In this document: piece after piece, positions 42,308-50,903 of the stretch
Layout: each line of letters opens with the position of its first letter
Numbering within the stretch: position 1 is the stretch's first letter
Assembly: GCA_900556415.1 (NCBI GenBank)
Contig: USOU01000003.1
Location: 62,001 to 126,000 of the forward strand
Origin: an uncultured Collinsella sp.
GTDB taxonomy: Bacteria; Actinomycetota; Coriobacteriia; Coriobacteriales; Coriobacteriaceae
Direction of reading: 5' to 3'
DNA length: 64,000 nucleotides
Notes under the pieces: model-generated
Told to the model about the DNA's origin: nothing
Database searches by the model: none
The model's input: only the letters and a program-made list of their open reading frames with translations
Program-made: the position numbers and the translations under genes

Positions 42308-44260
42308 CTACAGGTTCTTGACACCCATCGCGCGCATGGCGTTCAGGATGGCGATGATTGCCACGCCCACGTCGCCAAAGACGGCAAGCCACATATTGGC
42401 GATGCCGAACGCTGCCAGCACCAGGATCAGCAGCTTAATCCCTAGTGCAAAGATGATGTTCTGCCAGACGATCGCCATGGTCTTGCGCGCCACGCGGATC
42501 GCACGGGAGATGTTGGACGGCTTGTCATCCATCAACACGACATCCGCCGCCTCGATCGCGGCGTCGGACCCCATGGCGCCCATGGCAATGCCCACATCGG
42601 CGCGGGTGAGCACGGGTGCATCGTTGATGCCGTCGCCCACAAAGGCGAGCTTACCCTTGCTGCTTTCGGCCGCGAGCAACGCCTCAACACGTTCGACCTT
42701 GTCGCCCGGCAGGAGCTGCGCGTGGAACTCGTCGAGTCCCAGCTGCTCGGCAACGGCGGCCGCCACTTCCTCGCGGTCGCCTGTGAGCATGACGGTACGT
42801 TTGATGCCAGCGGTGTGCAGGTCACGGATCGTCTGTGCGGCATCGGCCTTTACGGTGTCGGCAATCACGATGTGGCCGGCATACATGCCGTCCACGAGCA
42901 CGTGGAGGATCGTGCCGACAACCTCACAGTCCGGTGCTTCAACGCCGGCCGCGGCGAGCATCTTGGCGTTGCCGACGACGACATACTTGCCGTCGATGGT
43001 CGCCGACACGCCGTGGCCTGCGTCATTAGCGGAATCCGTCACGTGCTTGGGGTCGAGTTCGCCCTGATAGGCGGCGCGCACCGACTGCGCGATAGGGTGA
43101 TCGGAGAACGACTCGGCAAGGGCAGCGACCTCGAGCAGCGATTGCTCGGTATGGCCGGCCTCGGGGTGCACCGCGACGACCGAGAACGTGCCGTTGGTGA
43201 GCGTGCCCGTTTTGTCGAAGACGACGGTGTCCACGTCGGCGAGCGTTTCGAGGTAGTTTGAGCCCTTGATGAGAACGCCCAGCCTGGACGCGCCGCCGAT
43301 GCCGCCAAAGAAGCTCAACGGTACGCTGATCACGAGAGCGCACGGGCAACTGACGACCAGGAAGGTCAGACCGCGCAGAATCCAGTCGGACCAGGCACCG
43401 GTGACCAGGCCGCCGCCGAGCGCGAGCACCGCGGCCGCGCCGGTGACGGCGGGGGTGTAGACGCGGGCAAAGCGCGTGATGAAGTTCTCGGTGCGCGCCT
43501 TCTTTTCGCTGGCATTCTCCACGAGCTCCAGGACGCGTGCGACGGTGGACTCGCCAAACGGCTTGGTGGTGCGCACGTGGATGAGGCCCGTCATGTTGAT
43601 GCAGCCGCTGATGATATCGTCGCCGGAGTTGGCGGGGCGGGGGACCGACTCACCGGTAAGGGCAGCGGTATCGAGCTGTGTCTCGCCTTCGACGATGATG
43701 CCGTCGATGGGCACGCGCTCGCCGGGCTTGACCACGATTACGGTGCCGACGGCGATATCATCGGGAAAGACCTGTTCGAGCGTGCCGTCGGCTTGCTCGA
43801 CGTTGGCGTAGTCAGGCGCGATGTCCATCATGGCACTGATCGACTTGCGGCTCTTGCCCACGGCGTATGCCTGGAACAGCTCGCCGACCTGGTAGAACAG
43901 CATGACGGCGGCGCCTTCGGCCATGTGCGGGTCGGTATCGGGGAAGAGCACCATGGCAAACGCGCCGATGGTCGCGACTGCCATAAGGAAACTCTCGTCG
44001 AAGGCCTTGTCGCGGCGGATGTTATTGAATGCCTTTTGCAATACGTCGTATCCGGCAATCAAAAACGGCACGAGGAACAGCACAAAGCTGGCGTAGATGT
44101 CGCCCGGGGTGCCGAATGCGGCGACGAGGGCGCCGAGCTCATCGAGGGCGTACACCACGGCAAAAGCGCCCAGCGCTACCAGGATGCGGTTGCGCTTATG
44201 CTCCAGTGACTCTTTTTTCTTGCGCTTCTTCTTTTTCTTCTTGGGGTCGGTGGTGGCCAT
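42308..44260 (-). CDS. Zn/Cd-type P1B heavy-metal ATPase without N-terminal HMA domain
   Basis: A 650-residue heavy-metal translocating P-type ATPase. The metal-site motif C305-P-C307, phosphorylation site D349-K-T-G-T, and G-D-G-I-N-D near 560 are present; the last helix has the G-D-V-G aspartate typical of zinc/cadmium/lead exporters (ZntA/CadA class). The N-terminus begins with a Lys-rich tract instead of the usual HMA domain, which is supplied as a separate gene upstream. Start at 44260 with gggagga 8 nt before. An operator matching those of the repressor gene lies 24 bp upstream (44284-44303), so zinc-type induction is expected. Inner membrane. Confidence 0.92.
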   Translation of the reverse strand: MATTDPKKKKKKRKKKESLEHKRNRILVALGAFAVVYALDELGALVAAFGTPGDIYASFVLFLVPFLIAGYDVLQKAFNNIRRDKAFDESFLMAVATIGAFAMVLFPDTDPHMAEGAAVMLFYQVGELFQAYAVGKSRKSISAMMDIAPDYANVEQADGTLEQVFPDDIAVGTVIVVKPGERVPIDGIIVEGETQLDTAALTGESVPRPANSGDDIISGCINMTGLIHVRTTKPFGESTVARVLELVENASEKKARTENFITRFARVYTPAVTGAAAVLALGGGLVTGAWSDWILRGLTFLVVSCPCALVISVPLSFFGGIGGASRLGVLIKGSNYLETLADVDTVVFDKTGTLTNGTFSVVAVHPEAGHTEQSLLEVAALAESFSDHPIAQSVRAAYQGELDPKHVTDSANDAGHGVSATIDGKYVVVGNAKMLAAAGVEAPDCEVVGTILHVLVDGMYAGHIVIADTVKADAAQTIRDLHTAGIKRTVMLTGDREEVAAAVAEQLGLDEFHAQLLPGDKVERVEALLAAESSKGKLAFVGDGINDAPVLTRADVGIAMGAMGSDAAIEAADVVLMDDKPSNISRAIRVARKTMAIVWQNIIFALGIKLLILVLAAFGIANMWLAVFGDVGVAIIAILNAMRAMGVKNL

Positions 44261-44283
44261 GACTCGTATCCTCCCATTTGAAT

Positions 44284-44303
44284 GTATGAACACTCGCTCA
44301 TAC
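44284..44303 (-). promoter_or_regulatory. ArsR/SmtB-type operator O3 upstream of the ATPase
   Basis: gtatgaacactcgctcatac is an imperfect inverted repeat matching the two operators before the repressor gene (consensus atatgaRc...gYtcatat). Confidence 0.75.
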
Positions 44304-44360
44304 AATTTCGCGAGCAAAGGCCGCGGCAAGCGCGGCCTTGCAGGTTGGCGTTAACCTGGG

Positions 44361-44579
44361 CTAGAGAATGATCTCGCAGTCCGGTTCGGCGTCGGCGGTG
44401 AATTCCACGACGCGGTTGAGCACCTCGTCGAACTCGGCGTCATCGGCCTCGAGCGTCAGCTTCTGGGTCATAAAGTTGACGGACACGGCCTTGACGCCCT
44501 CGAGCTTGGCCAGCTCGTCCTGAAGCTCGCGCGCACAGTTGGCGCAGTCGATCTCGTCGAGCTTAAACTGCTTTTTCAT
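44361..44579 (-). CDS. Stand-alone HMA-domain metal chaperone
   Basis: A 72-residue ferredoxin-like heavy-metal-associated domain. The metal-binding motif is D11-C12-A-N-C15, the D-C-x-x-C variant common in zinc/cadmium ATPases rather than the M-x-C-x-x-C of copper chaperones. Length fits one HMA domain. It is encoded just upstream of the ATPase on the same strand, which lacks such a domain, so it probably delivers metal to it or senses it. ATG at 44579 with ggaaagg upstream. Confidence 0.88.
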   Translation of the reverse strand: MKKQFKLDEIDCANCARELQDELAKLEGVKAVSVNFMTQKLTLEADDAEFDEVLNRVVEFTADAEPDCEIIL

Positions 44580-44641
44580 GGTGGGTTCCTTTCCCTGTTT
44601 TGCGGCTTGGGTGCAGGCCGCGCTGGTACCGTGGTTGGTTG

Positions 44642-45007
44642 CTATTCGCAGATATGACTCATGCCCTGGTTGAGCATGGTGTAGACGTGATCGTCGGCAA
44701 GCGAGTAGAGGATGTTGCGGCCGTCGCGACGGAACTTGACCAGGTGCGACTGCTTAAGCGTGCGCAGCTGGTGCGAGACCGCGGACTGCGAGGTCTCGGT
44801 CGCTTCGGCGATGTCGGCCACGCAGAGCTCGCGGCCCATGAGGGCATAGAGAATCTTGATGCGCGTGGTGTCGCTGAAGACCTTGAACAGGTCGGCGAGG
44901 TCGTAGAGAAGCTCCTCGTCGGGAAGGTCCTCGGGCGAGCAGGTGGTGGGGATTGCGGGCTCGGTGGCCTCGATGTCGGGTTTCGTTTCATCAACGCGGA
45001 TGCTCAT
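44642..45007 (-). CDS. ArsR/SmtB-family zinc-type metalloregulator
   Basis: A 121-residue winged-helix repressor. Recognition helix T-S-Q-S-A-V-S-H-Q-L is near 72-81. The C-terminal helix carries D105-x-H107-x10-H118-x2-E121, the alpha-5 zinc site of SmtB/CzrA/NmtR-type sensors; the alpha-3 helix has only one cysteine (E-L-C62-V-A-D), so the CadC-type site is incomplete. It should leave DNA when zinc (or cadmium/cobalt) binds. Two operators lie directly upstream and a third before the ATPase, giving a self-regulated efflux cassette. Confidence 0.9.
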   Translation of the reverse strand: MSIRVDETKPDIEATEPAIPTTCSPEDLPDEELLYDLADLFKVFSDTTRIKILYALMGRELCVADIAEATETSQSAVSHQLRTLKQSHLVKFRRDGRNILYSLADDHVYTMLNQGMSHICE

Positions 45008-45021
45008 TGCAATATCCTTTC

Positions 45022-45076
45022 ATATGAACATGCGCTCATATAACTTACCTTCGATTATATGAGCGAATGTTCATAT
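45022..45076 (-). promoter_or_regulatory. Two ArsR/SmtB-type operators (O1, O2)
   Basis: atatgaacatgcgctcatat at 45022-45041 and atatgagcgaatgttcatat at 45057-45076, each an imperfect 20-bp palindrome of the type bound by SmtB/CzrA proteins. Spaced 35 bp centre to centre, they cover the promoter of the repressor gene that starts at 45007. Confidence 0.82.
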
Positions 45077-45396
45077 GTCAATACAATTTGCGATAATTTC
45101 GATGACTGCATGCTGCCTCTACGATTTTCTGTGGGTTGGGATGCGTCGATGCAATGCTCGCCAACATATTTCGAGATGTTCGGCCAGCATGCTAAGAAAG
45201 CCGCCTCGAGAAGCATTAGAACTGTTCATATTTGTACTTAATCTTGTTAAATACCGTGAGAATCAGTTCTTTCTCTACGGGAATTCCTGCAGAATCAGTT
45301 TTATCTAAAGTTATATTGAGCATTGCTGCAGCCAATCAGGCACATCGGTGGCCGAATAAGTCGAAAAATGTAGGTGGACATCCGCAGAGGCCGCCT
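45077..45396. other. AT-richer intergenic stretch
   Basis: About 320 bp, clearly lower in GC than the genes around it. I see no convincing gene or RNA. It contains the left copy (45349-45377) of a 29-bp direct repeat whose other copy is at 46982. Confidence 0.5.
45349..45377 (+). repeat. Direct repeat, left copy, flanking the orphan nuclease-like gene
   Basis: tggccgaataagtcgaaaaa then tgtaggtgg. It matches 46982-47010 at 26 of 29 positions in the same orientation, about 1.6 kb away. Confidence 0.65.
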
Positions 45397-46875
45397 TTAA
45401 AAGAGCGAATTCTCAATTAGATCAATAATCGTGTCGTCTTCCGTGCGGTTTTCATCGATTTTTGCGGACATGTCGCATTCCCATGGCCCATTGATTTCTT
45501 CAGCAAGGGCCCCGACGTGTTGCATGTCGTCGGGTTCGGGCACATCGTTGATACTCGGGTCATCAGCTTGCGGATATTGGCTTGCAATTTCGCGCTTGGT
45601 GGCCTCTTCTTCTTTGCGCGCCTCCAGGATGCGGCGACCGTATTCGAAGTAGCGCCGCAAGACAAATTGACGAAGAGTTTCTTGCAGGATGGCGAAGTTA
45701 TCCGGGAGTCGACCGGGCCAGATCTTCTCGCGAATGCGAATTGCTTCCATGACCCGCCTAAAAGCGGACTGCTTGAAAAACGAATGACGACTAACTGTGA
45801 TAACGGCATATCCCATGTTTCGCAGCGTGTTTCGGCGCTCCTCGTCAATTGATTGCTGCTCGGGCTCGTCGTGGTAAAAGCCGTTGTATTCGATATCAGT
45901 CATCGAATTTTCGAGTAGCGCATCGAGGTAGAAAACCGTCCGTCGCGTTAGGGCGGCGTATCTTTTGGGGACTGGGATCGGATAATCCGTTTTGATAGCG
46001 CGTATGGCTAAGCCACCCATTGACTTGGGCATCGTCAGCATCATGACAAACGCCGTTTCGAGTGGGGAACGACAACCATCGCGTACATAAGAAAGTGCCT
46101 TAAGGGCTTTATTGGATCCACGATACCCCGATGCCTCTGAAAAGAAGGCTCTGAGCTCTTCAACGCTGGTTAGGGCTGGGCGCTTGCGATATTGAGTTTC
46201 GTCGGACGTTTCAAGCGCGTAGGAGCCGCAGATTTCAAAGTAATACTCAACGAGCTCCCAAAGGTTGAGATCGGCTGTTGCTTCTAACGCGCACAGCTTG
46301 ATATCGACGACGTAGACGTTCGGTTCGAGTTCTAGGTAGCTTTCTGCATCAAACGTATAGCGCGTGCAGTGGCAGATGCAACCCTTGCGGTGCCTATTTG
46401 CATTATTGGAAAACGTCAGCACATGGATGCTTTCAGAATTGACATTCTTTCTGTTGAGCCATGCTCGTGCCGCTTCCAGGTCGGACGTGGTCGGCGCAGA
46501 CACCCTGATCTTTTCCATAGGTATGGGATCGGTCGCATAGCTTGCGAGCGAGTTGGCTGTTTGGTATACAGCGCGTGCCGTGGTATGTGACAGAACGATT
46601 CCCATACGCGCATGATGGCATAGCGAACGCCACATACGCCCGAAACTTCGGGCAACGGTATTGGAGCGTGGCTTATCTTCTGTGAACGGTGGGTATTTGA
46701 GCTGTCGTATTGGGGGGGGCAGCTTCGGCTGGGGAGGTTTCTGCCAGCTGCGCCTTTTTTGGTGAACTTTAGTTGCGGATTCGTAGCTTCTAAGCGTTTT
46801 TGCCGACCGCCCAGATACCCCACCAACATAATTTGAGTTATTCGGCCTTAACCTATACGAATAGTGCGAACGCAT
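45397..46875 (-). CDS. Orphan protein with PD-(D/E)XK-like motif, member 1
   Basis: A protein of up to 492 residues, related to the one at 55088. The far ATG at 46875 has a short ggac site; ATGs at 46635 and 46605 (M-G-I-V-L-S-H-T-T-A) align better with the relative's start, so the basic first 80-90 residues may be untranslated. Shared blocks: a helical C-G-S-Y-A-L region, P-A-L-T-S-V-E-E-L near 230, S-P-L-E273, then a nuclease-like core with D318 and E329-Y-N331-G-x-x-H and a following D-E-E-R-R helix ending in G-Y-A-V-I-T-V, as in DUF559/Vsr-fold endonucleases. Codon use and GC are lower than neighbours, and direct repeats flank it, suggesting transfer. Function unknown; nuclease activity is inference. 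Confidence 0.65.
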   Translation of the reverse strand: MRSHYSYRLRPNNSNYVGGVSGRSAKTLRSYESATKVHQKRRSWQKPPQPKLPPPIRQLKYPPFTEDKPRSNTVARSFGRMWRSLCHHARMGIVLSHTTARAVYQTANSLASYATDPIPMEKIRVSAPTTSDLEAARAWLNRKNVNSESIHVLTFSNNANRHRKGCICHCTRYTFDAESYLELEPNVYVVDIKLCALEATADLNLWELVEYYFEICGSYALETSDETQYRKRPALTSVEELRAFFSEASGYRGSNKALKALSYVRDGCRSPLETAFVMMLTMPKSMGGLAIRAIKTDYPIPVPKRYAALTRRTVFYLDALLENSMTDIEYNGFYHDEPEQQSIDEERRNTLRNMGYAVITVSRHSFFKQSAFRRVMEAIRIREKIWPGRLPDNFAILQETLRQFVLRRYFEYGRRILEARKEEEATKREIASQYPQADDPSINDVPEPDDMQHVGALAEEINGPWECDMSAKIDENRTEDDTIIDLIENSLF

Positions 46876-46981
46876 GCGTCCTATTCGAATTAATTCAGGT
46901 AGATTAATGGGACTTGGTTGCGAAATTAAGGCGACTACAGCGCTCGATTGCGGTTCAATGGGCCTTGACTAGTGGCTCAGC

Positions 46982-47010
46982 TGGCCGAACAACTCGAATA
47001 ATGTAGGTGG
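46982..47010 (+). repeat. Direct repeat, right copy
   Basis: tggccgaacaactcgaataa then tgtaggtgg; three mismatches to 45349-45377. Confidence 0.65.
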
Positions 47011-47061
47011 GGCAACCTGTCGACTGTGTGAAGCATGCATATTTGCTCGTTTTGATGAAAC

Positions 47062-47097
47062 CTAGGGAGCAGCCATAAGGCTGCGCCCTAGGTTACT
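47062..47097 (-). terminator. Hairpin after the exonuclease gene
   Basis: aacctaggg-agcagcc-ataa-ggctgcg-ccctaggtt forms a nearly perfect 16-bp stem in the 284-bp gap. No T-run follows on either strand, so termination is likely but not certain. Confidence 0.55.
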
Positions 47098-47159
47098 GCG
47101 TGCCGGTGCGCCCAGACGGATTGCGCTGTGCCTGGCAGGCGCTCCCGCAGATGGATCGG

Positions 47160-48128
47160 TTATTTCGCGAACAGGTTCTTGAGGTTGAACTCGGCCTGCA
47201 CCGTGCGGAGCATGAGGTCGGTGTCGTCCAGGCCCAGGTGCTGCTCGTTGGCGTCGGCGGCGAGGGTGCCGCGTCGGCGGGCCCAGTTTTCGAGCGCGGC
47301 GGGCGCGGACTCGCGGGGGAGCGAGCGCACGTCGGCGTCCAGGCTGCGGCAGATCTGGCGCGAGTCGATGACGATGATCTTGCCGGCACGGCGCGCTTCG
47401 GCGTAGCCGTCCAGGTGGATCTTGAACCAGCTGTCCTCAAAGGCGGCGTTGTGCGCCATGTACGGATACTTCTTCATGAGCTTGAGCAGCTGCTTCTGCA
47501 GCTCCTTATCCTCGCGGAAGGGCTTTTTGCCGTCGATGTCGTCCCAGGTGATGTGGTGGATATTCGACAGCGGCACGTCCTCGCCGCGATAGATATCGGG
47601 CAGACCGCAGTAGTGCGCCTCGGCGTCGTGCGGGACGGCGTCGCTGGTGAGTTCCATGATCTCCCAGCCCACGTTGATGATATAGCCGCGCTCAGGCGCA
47701 CGCCCGGTGGTCTCGATGTCGATGCCCAGCACGGTGCCCTGGATGGGCTTGCGGGCGTAGGCCACGCCGAGTGCGTCGCGGTCGCCGCGGATCTCGCGCA
47801 TGACCGATGCGGCGGTACGCTTTTGCATCTTGCCGATGGCCGCGCAGGTGTCGGCATCGGACAGACCACGCGAAAGCGTCGCGGGCGTCACGTTGCGCAG
47901 GCGCGCCTCGCCGATCTGGTCGCACAGGTCGCGGTTGCGGTCGGCCAGGTCGCGCACGGTGGCAAAGTCGAAGCCGGGGTCGCCCTCGGCGGTAAAGTAC
48001 TCGGTCTCAAGCACCTTGAGGGCCTCTTCGCCCTTCTGGCGCTCGGATTCCATGGCGCCGTGGTCGCCATAGATAAACATGGGGATAAACGGCTGGCGCT
48101 CGTATTCGAGTGCTTGCGATACGTTCAT
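47160..48128 (-). CDS. DEDD-family 3'-5' exonuclease domain protein
   Basis: A 322-residue protein with a DnaQ/RNase-T-like exonuclease domain. Exo I is G-I-D-I-E-T-T-G near 137-145 (Asp, Glu), Exo II the H-N-A-A-F-E-D segment near 230, and Exo III the late H-L-G-L-D-D-T-D near 300, though its spacing is not the textbook H-x4-D. The first 130 residues are a charged helical region of unknown role. Start at 48128 with aaggag upstream; the ATG at 48206 is less likely. Single gene. It could be a proofreading-type or RNA-trimming enzyme. Confidence 0.78.
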   Translation of the reverse strand: MNVSQALEYERQPFIPMFIYGDHGAMESERQKGEEALKVLETEYFTAEGDPGFDFATVRDLADRNRDLCDQIGEARLRNVTPATLSRGLSDADTCAAIGKMQKRTAASVMREIRGDRDALGVAYARKPIQGTVLGIDIETTGRAPERGYIINVGWEIMELTSDAVPHDAEAHYCGLPDIYRGEDVPLSNIHHITWDDIDGKKPFREDKELQKQLLKLMKKYPYMAHNAAFEDSWFKIHLDGYAEARRAGKIIVIDSRQICRSLDADVRSLPRESAPAALENWARRRGTLAADANEQHLGLDDTDLMLRTVQAEFNLKNLFAK

Positions 48129-48299
48129 ATGCTGCTCCTTGGACGGGCCGCGTCGTGCGGCTCGGATTTGTCGAGTTATGGCGAGATGATAGTTTACCAT
48201 GGGCAACTATTGGCATCGCGCCTGGGACAACTACAATACCCTAGTTGACCGCTAGGACTTTTACAATGCTGCCGAAAGACACGAAAGGTTCCATCCGTC

Positions 48300-49388
48300 A
48301 TGGATTTGATGATTGATATTCTGCTCGACGCCGGCAAGGACACGTTGTCGCTGGTGCCGTTTTTGTTGGTGACGTATTTAGCTCTTGAAACCCTTGAGCA
48401 CGTTGCAGGCGACCGCGTTAACGGGGCCATCAAGCGCGCCGGCGCCGCGGGCCCCGTGGTTGGCTCGCTGCTGGGCATGGTGCCGCAGTGCGGATTTTCG
48501 GCCATGGCGGCAACGCTGTACGCCGGCCGTGTCGTGACGCTGGGCACGCTGGTCGCCGTGTTCCTCTCGACCTCCGACGAGATGTTGCCGCTGTTGCTCG
48601 CCGAGCAAGTTCCCGTGCAGACCATGGCGATGCTGCTCGCCTCGAAGGCGCTGATCGCTCTGGTCACGGGCTTTATCGTGGATGCGGCTATCCGCGGCCT
48701 TCGTCGGAATGTCCGCGCGCATGCGGCGATTCGCCGTACCGTGCTGGGGACCGCTGCCAATCCGGCTCATGTGAACTGCGCGCACGACGACCATACCGGG
48801 GGCGACATCATTGACGAAGTGGCCGAGGCGGGCGTAAGCGCCGATCACATCCACGAGCTGTGCGAGCGCGACCATTGTGGTTGTGATGAAGATGAGGATG
48901 AGGACGATCACGGACATGGCCACGACCACGGACACGAGGGCGAGCATGAACACCATCATGACCACGGTCACTCCCACTCACACGAAGGTGCACCCGTCCT
49001 GTCGATTATCCGCAGCGCCATTTCGCACACCGTGCAGGTATCGGTATTCATTTTCCTGGTGACGCTGATACTGGTCGCTGTGCTCGAGACTTTTGGCGAG
49101 TCCGCAATCGAGCAGTTCCTGCGCGGCAACGAAACGCTCGCTGTCCTGGGTTCGGCGCTTGTCGGGCTGATTCCCAATTGCTCGGCCAGCGTGGTCATCA
49201 CGCAGCTGTACCTGGAGGGCGCGCTACAGCTTGCGCCGATGCTCGCCGGCACGCTCATTTCCGCCGGCGTGGGCTACCTGGTCCTGTTCCGCACCAACCG
49301 CAGCGCTCGCGAAAACGCCGTGTTCCTGGTCATGATGTACGTCATCGGCGCCGGCTGGGGCCTCATCCTATCCGCCTTCGGCCTCTAA
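48300..49388 (+). CDS. ArsP_2-type putative heavy-metal exporter with His-rich loop
   Basis: A 362-residue membrane protein of the putative 10-TM heavy-metal/manganese exporter family (PF11449-like). Two homologous halves are visible: G-S-L-L-G-M-V-P-Q-C-G-F-S near 55 and G-S-A-L-V-G-L-I-P-N-C-S-A-S near 283, each with a Pro-x-Cys in a helix. Between them (about 165-240) is a cytoplasmic loop with Asp/Glu and some twenty His, an obvious metal-collecting segment. ATG at 48300; the upstream gaaaggttcc is the ribosome site. It lies near the zinc cassette but has no matching operator, so its metal and regulation are unknown. Confidence 0.8.
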   Translation: MDLMIDILLDAGKDTLSLVPFLLVTYLALETLEHVAGDRVNGAIKRAGAAGPVVGSLLGMVPQCGFSAMAATLYAGRVVTLGTLVAVFLSTSDEMLPLLLAEQVPVQTMAMLLASKALIALVTGFIVDAAIRGLRRNVRAHAAIRRTVLGTAANPAHVNCAHDDHTGGDIIDEVAEAGVSADHIHELCERDHCGCDEDEDEDDHGHGHDHGHEGEHEHHHDHGHSHSHEGAPVLSIIRSAISHTVQVSVFIFLVTLILVAVLETFGESAIEQFLRGNETLAVLGSALVGLIPNCSASVVITQLYLEGALQLAPMLAGTLISAGVGYLVLFRTNRSARENAVFLVMMYVIGAGWGLILSAFGL

Positions 49389-49399
49389 GTAGGGCTAAC

Positions 49400-49474
49400 A
49401 AAACGGGCTTCAAAATAGCCATGTTCGGCGCCTGCACAATGCGGCGACGCATGGCATTTTGAAGCCCGTTTTTT
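49400..49474 (+). terminator. Terminator after the metal exporter
   Basis: aaaacgggcttcaaaat (49400-49416) pairs perfectly with attttgaagcccgtttt (49456-49472), then more T. Confidence 0.8.
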
Positions 49475-49516
49475 GCTGAGCCATGGATCCTGAGCGCTCA
49501 CACCGGTCAGAACAAA

Positions 49517-49553
49517 AAGGCAGATTTCCGGGTATATCCCAAAAATCTGCCTT
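49517..49553 (-). terminator. Terminator of the hdeD-yaiI operon
   Basis: aaggcagattt with aaatctgcctt; on the minus strand the stem is followed by TTTTTGTT. Confidence 0.75.
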
Positions 49554-49555
49554 GG

Positions 49556-50038
49556 TTAGCGCAGCAGCTCGGTGAGGTTGCGCTTAAAGCGCGCGCGGTC
49601 TTCGCTGGTGAAGGCTGCCGGTCCGCGGGTGCGACCGCCGGCGCGACGTACCTTCTTTTCCTCGTGACGAATAAACAGCTGCATGTCGAGGGTTGTCTTG
49701 TCGTACACACGCCCGCGCACGCCGATTGCGGCGGCATCGCGGCCGAGCACCATGCTCGCCAGGCCAATATCCTGCGTCACGACCACGTCGCCCGCCTGCA
49801 GGCGTTCGACAATGGCAAAGTCGGCACTATCGGCACCCACGCTCACATCGAGCGTGGTGACCCAAAAGCCGCGGCGCGCGTGCTCGGCATCGCGCGGGTC
49901 GTCGCGGCGAATGTGGCGTTCCAGGTTTTGCGTGCTGTTGCCGGCAATCACCACGGCAACGCCTGCCCGCCGCGCACAGTCAATCGACTCGCGCGTAACC
50001 GGGCAGGCGTCAGCATCAATAAAGAGCGTTCGTGGCAT
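49556..50038 (-). CDS. YaiI/YqxD family (DUF188) PIN-like protein
   Basis: A 160-residue UPF0178/DUF188 protein. The start L-F-I-D-A-D-A-C-P-V is the family signature, with further acidic residues in D-S-A-D-F-A-I-V and V-V-T-Q-D-I-G-L-A that form a PIN-like nuclease centre; D-K-T-T-L-D near 118 is also conserved. The ATG directly abuts the stop of the HdeD-like gene upstream, so they are translationally coupled. Biochemical role is unestablished for the family; nuclease is a structural inference. Confidence 0.87.
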   Translation of the reverse strand: MPRTLFIDADACPVTRESIDCARRAGVAVVIAGNSTQNLERHIRRDDPRDAEHARRGFWVTTLDVSVGADSADFAIVERLQAGDVVVTQDIGLASMVLGRDAAAIGVRGRVYDKTTLDMQLFIRHEEKKVRRAGGRTRGPAAFTSEDRARFKRNLTELLR

Positions 50039-50641
50039 CTAGTGCACCAGTTTGCCAAACTGAATGGCGCGGACAATGAGCGTCACGCCAAACACCAGGA
50101 GCGCGGCGCCGCTAAAGATGACGAGCATCTTTGCCGACCACAGCGGATAGATAAACACGAACATGCCGGCGATGATGGAGAGCGCGCCGCTCAGGATGGC
50201 GAGAGCGCGGTTAGACGAAAGCTCGGACTCCAGAATTGACATGACGCCTTCGACGATCCAGCCAAAGCCAGCCACGACCACCACGAGTGTGGTGAGCGTC
50301 GCGGTCGAGAAGGCCTGATTGCGCAGGATTATGACGCCGCCCAGAATAATGAGCAGGTTAGAGATGATGCTCGTCACGCGCCAGCCGGCGGGCAACAGCG
50401 GCTCAAAAATGGCGGTGAACAGCCTAATGGCTGCCGTGATTATAAAGTAGAAGCCCAGGACAGTTGTCAGGAAGACGAGGGACTTGAAGGGCGCAAACAG
50501 CAGCGCGATGCCGGCGATGAGCGCGATGACACCCGTGATGGCGTAGATCCAGCGCACGGCCTTGATTGCCTTGCCTGCCATGCTTTTCTCGTCAAATCCA
50601 AACAGGTTCGACTGCTGGTCATCGTTCTTAAAGATGCCCAT
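50039..50641 (-). CDS. HdeD-like DUF308 membrane protein
   Basis: A 200-residue membrane protein with six predicted helices in three hairpins, the DUF308/HdeD plan. Start at 50641 is preceded by ggaaaggag; an earlier frame start is weak. The N-terminal 25 residues are soluble and charged. In E. coli HdeD helps with acid stress at high density; elsewhere the role is unknown. First gene of a two-gene operon with the YaiI protein. Confidence 0.82.
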   Translation of the reverse strand: MGIFKNDDQQSNLFGFDEKSMAGKAIKAVRWIYAITGVIALIAGIALLFAPFKSLVFLTTVLGFYFIITAAIRLFTAIFEPLLPAGWRVTSIISNLLIILGGVIILRNQAFSTATLTTLVVVVAGFGWIVEGVMSILESELSSNRALAILSGALSIIAGMFVFIYPLWSAKMLVIFSGAALLVFGVTLIVRAIQFGKLVH

Positions 50642-50903
50642 AATGTCTCCTTTCCGTGTGGCGTTTGCCGTCATTGTCGTTTTTGCGGCGTATGCCGCAG
50701 TTGCTGCAACAAGTATCGCCCAAGGGCGCCGGTGCGTGGGGCGGGGAGGGCGAATTGCCGCCCCTTCTTCCCGAATCGTTACTTTTGTCCCCGCTTTGGC
50801 GGGGGAGTATTCAACAGCTGTGGAACATTAAGCCGTTGAGTGTAATTGCATACGTTTTGGGTTAGATTCTCCTAAGAACAATTGCCTTTTATTGGGGGTC
50901 CCT

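Noticed and set aside
42098-42445. 115-residue plus-strand frame after the split regulator
   Set aside because: Has a passable aaagg site but reads through the large palindrome into the 3' end of the ATPase gene; Arg/Gln-rich composition suggests no real protein. A shorter product cannot be excluded.
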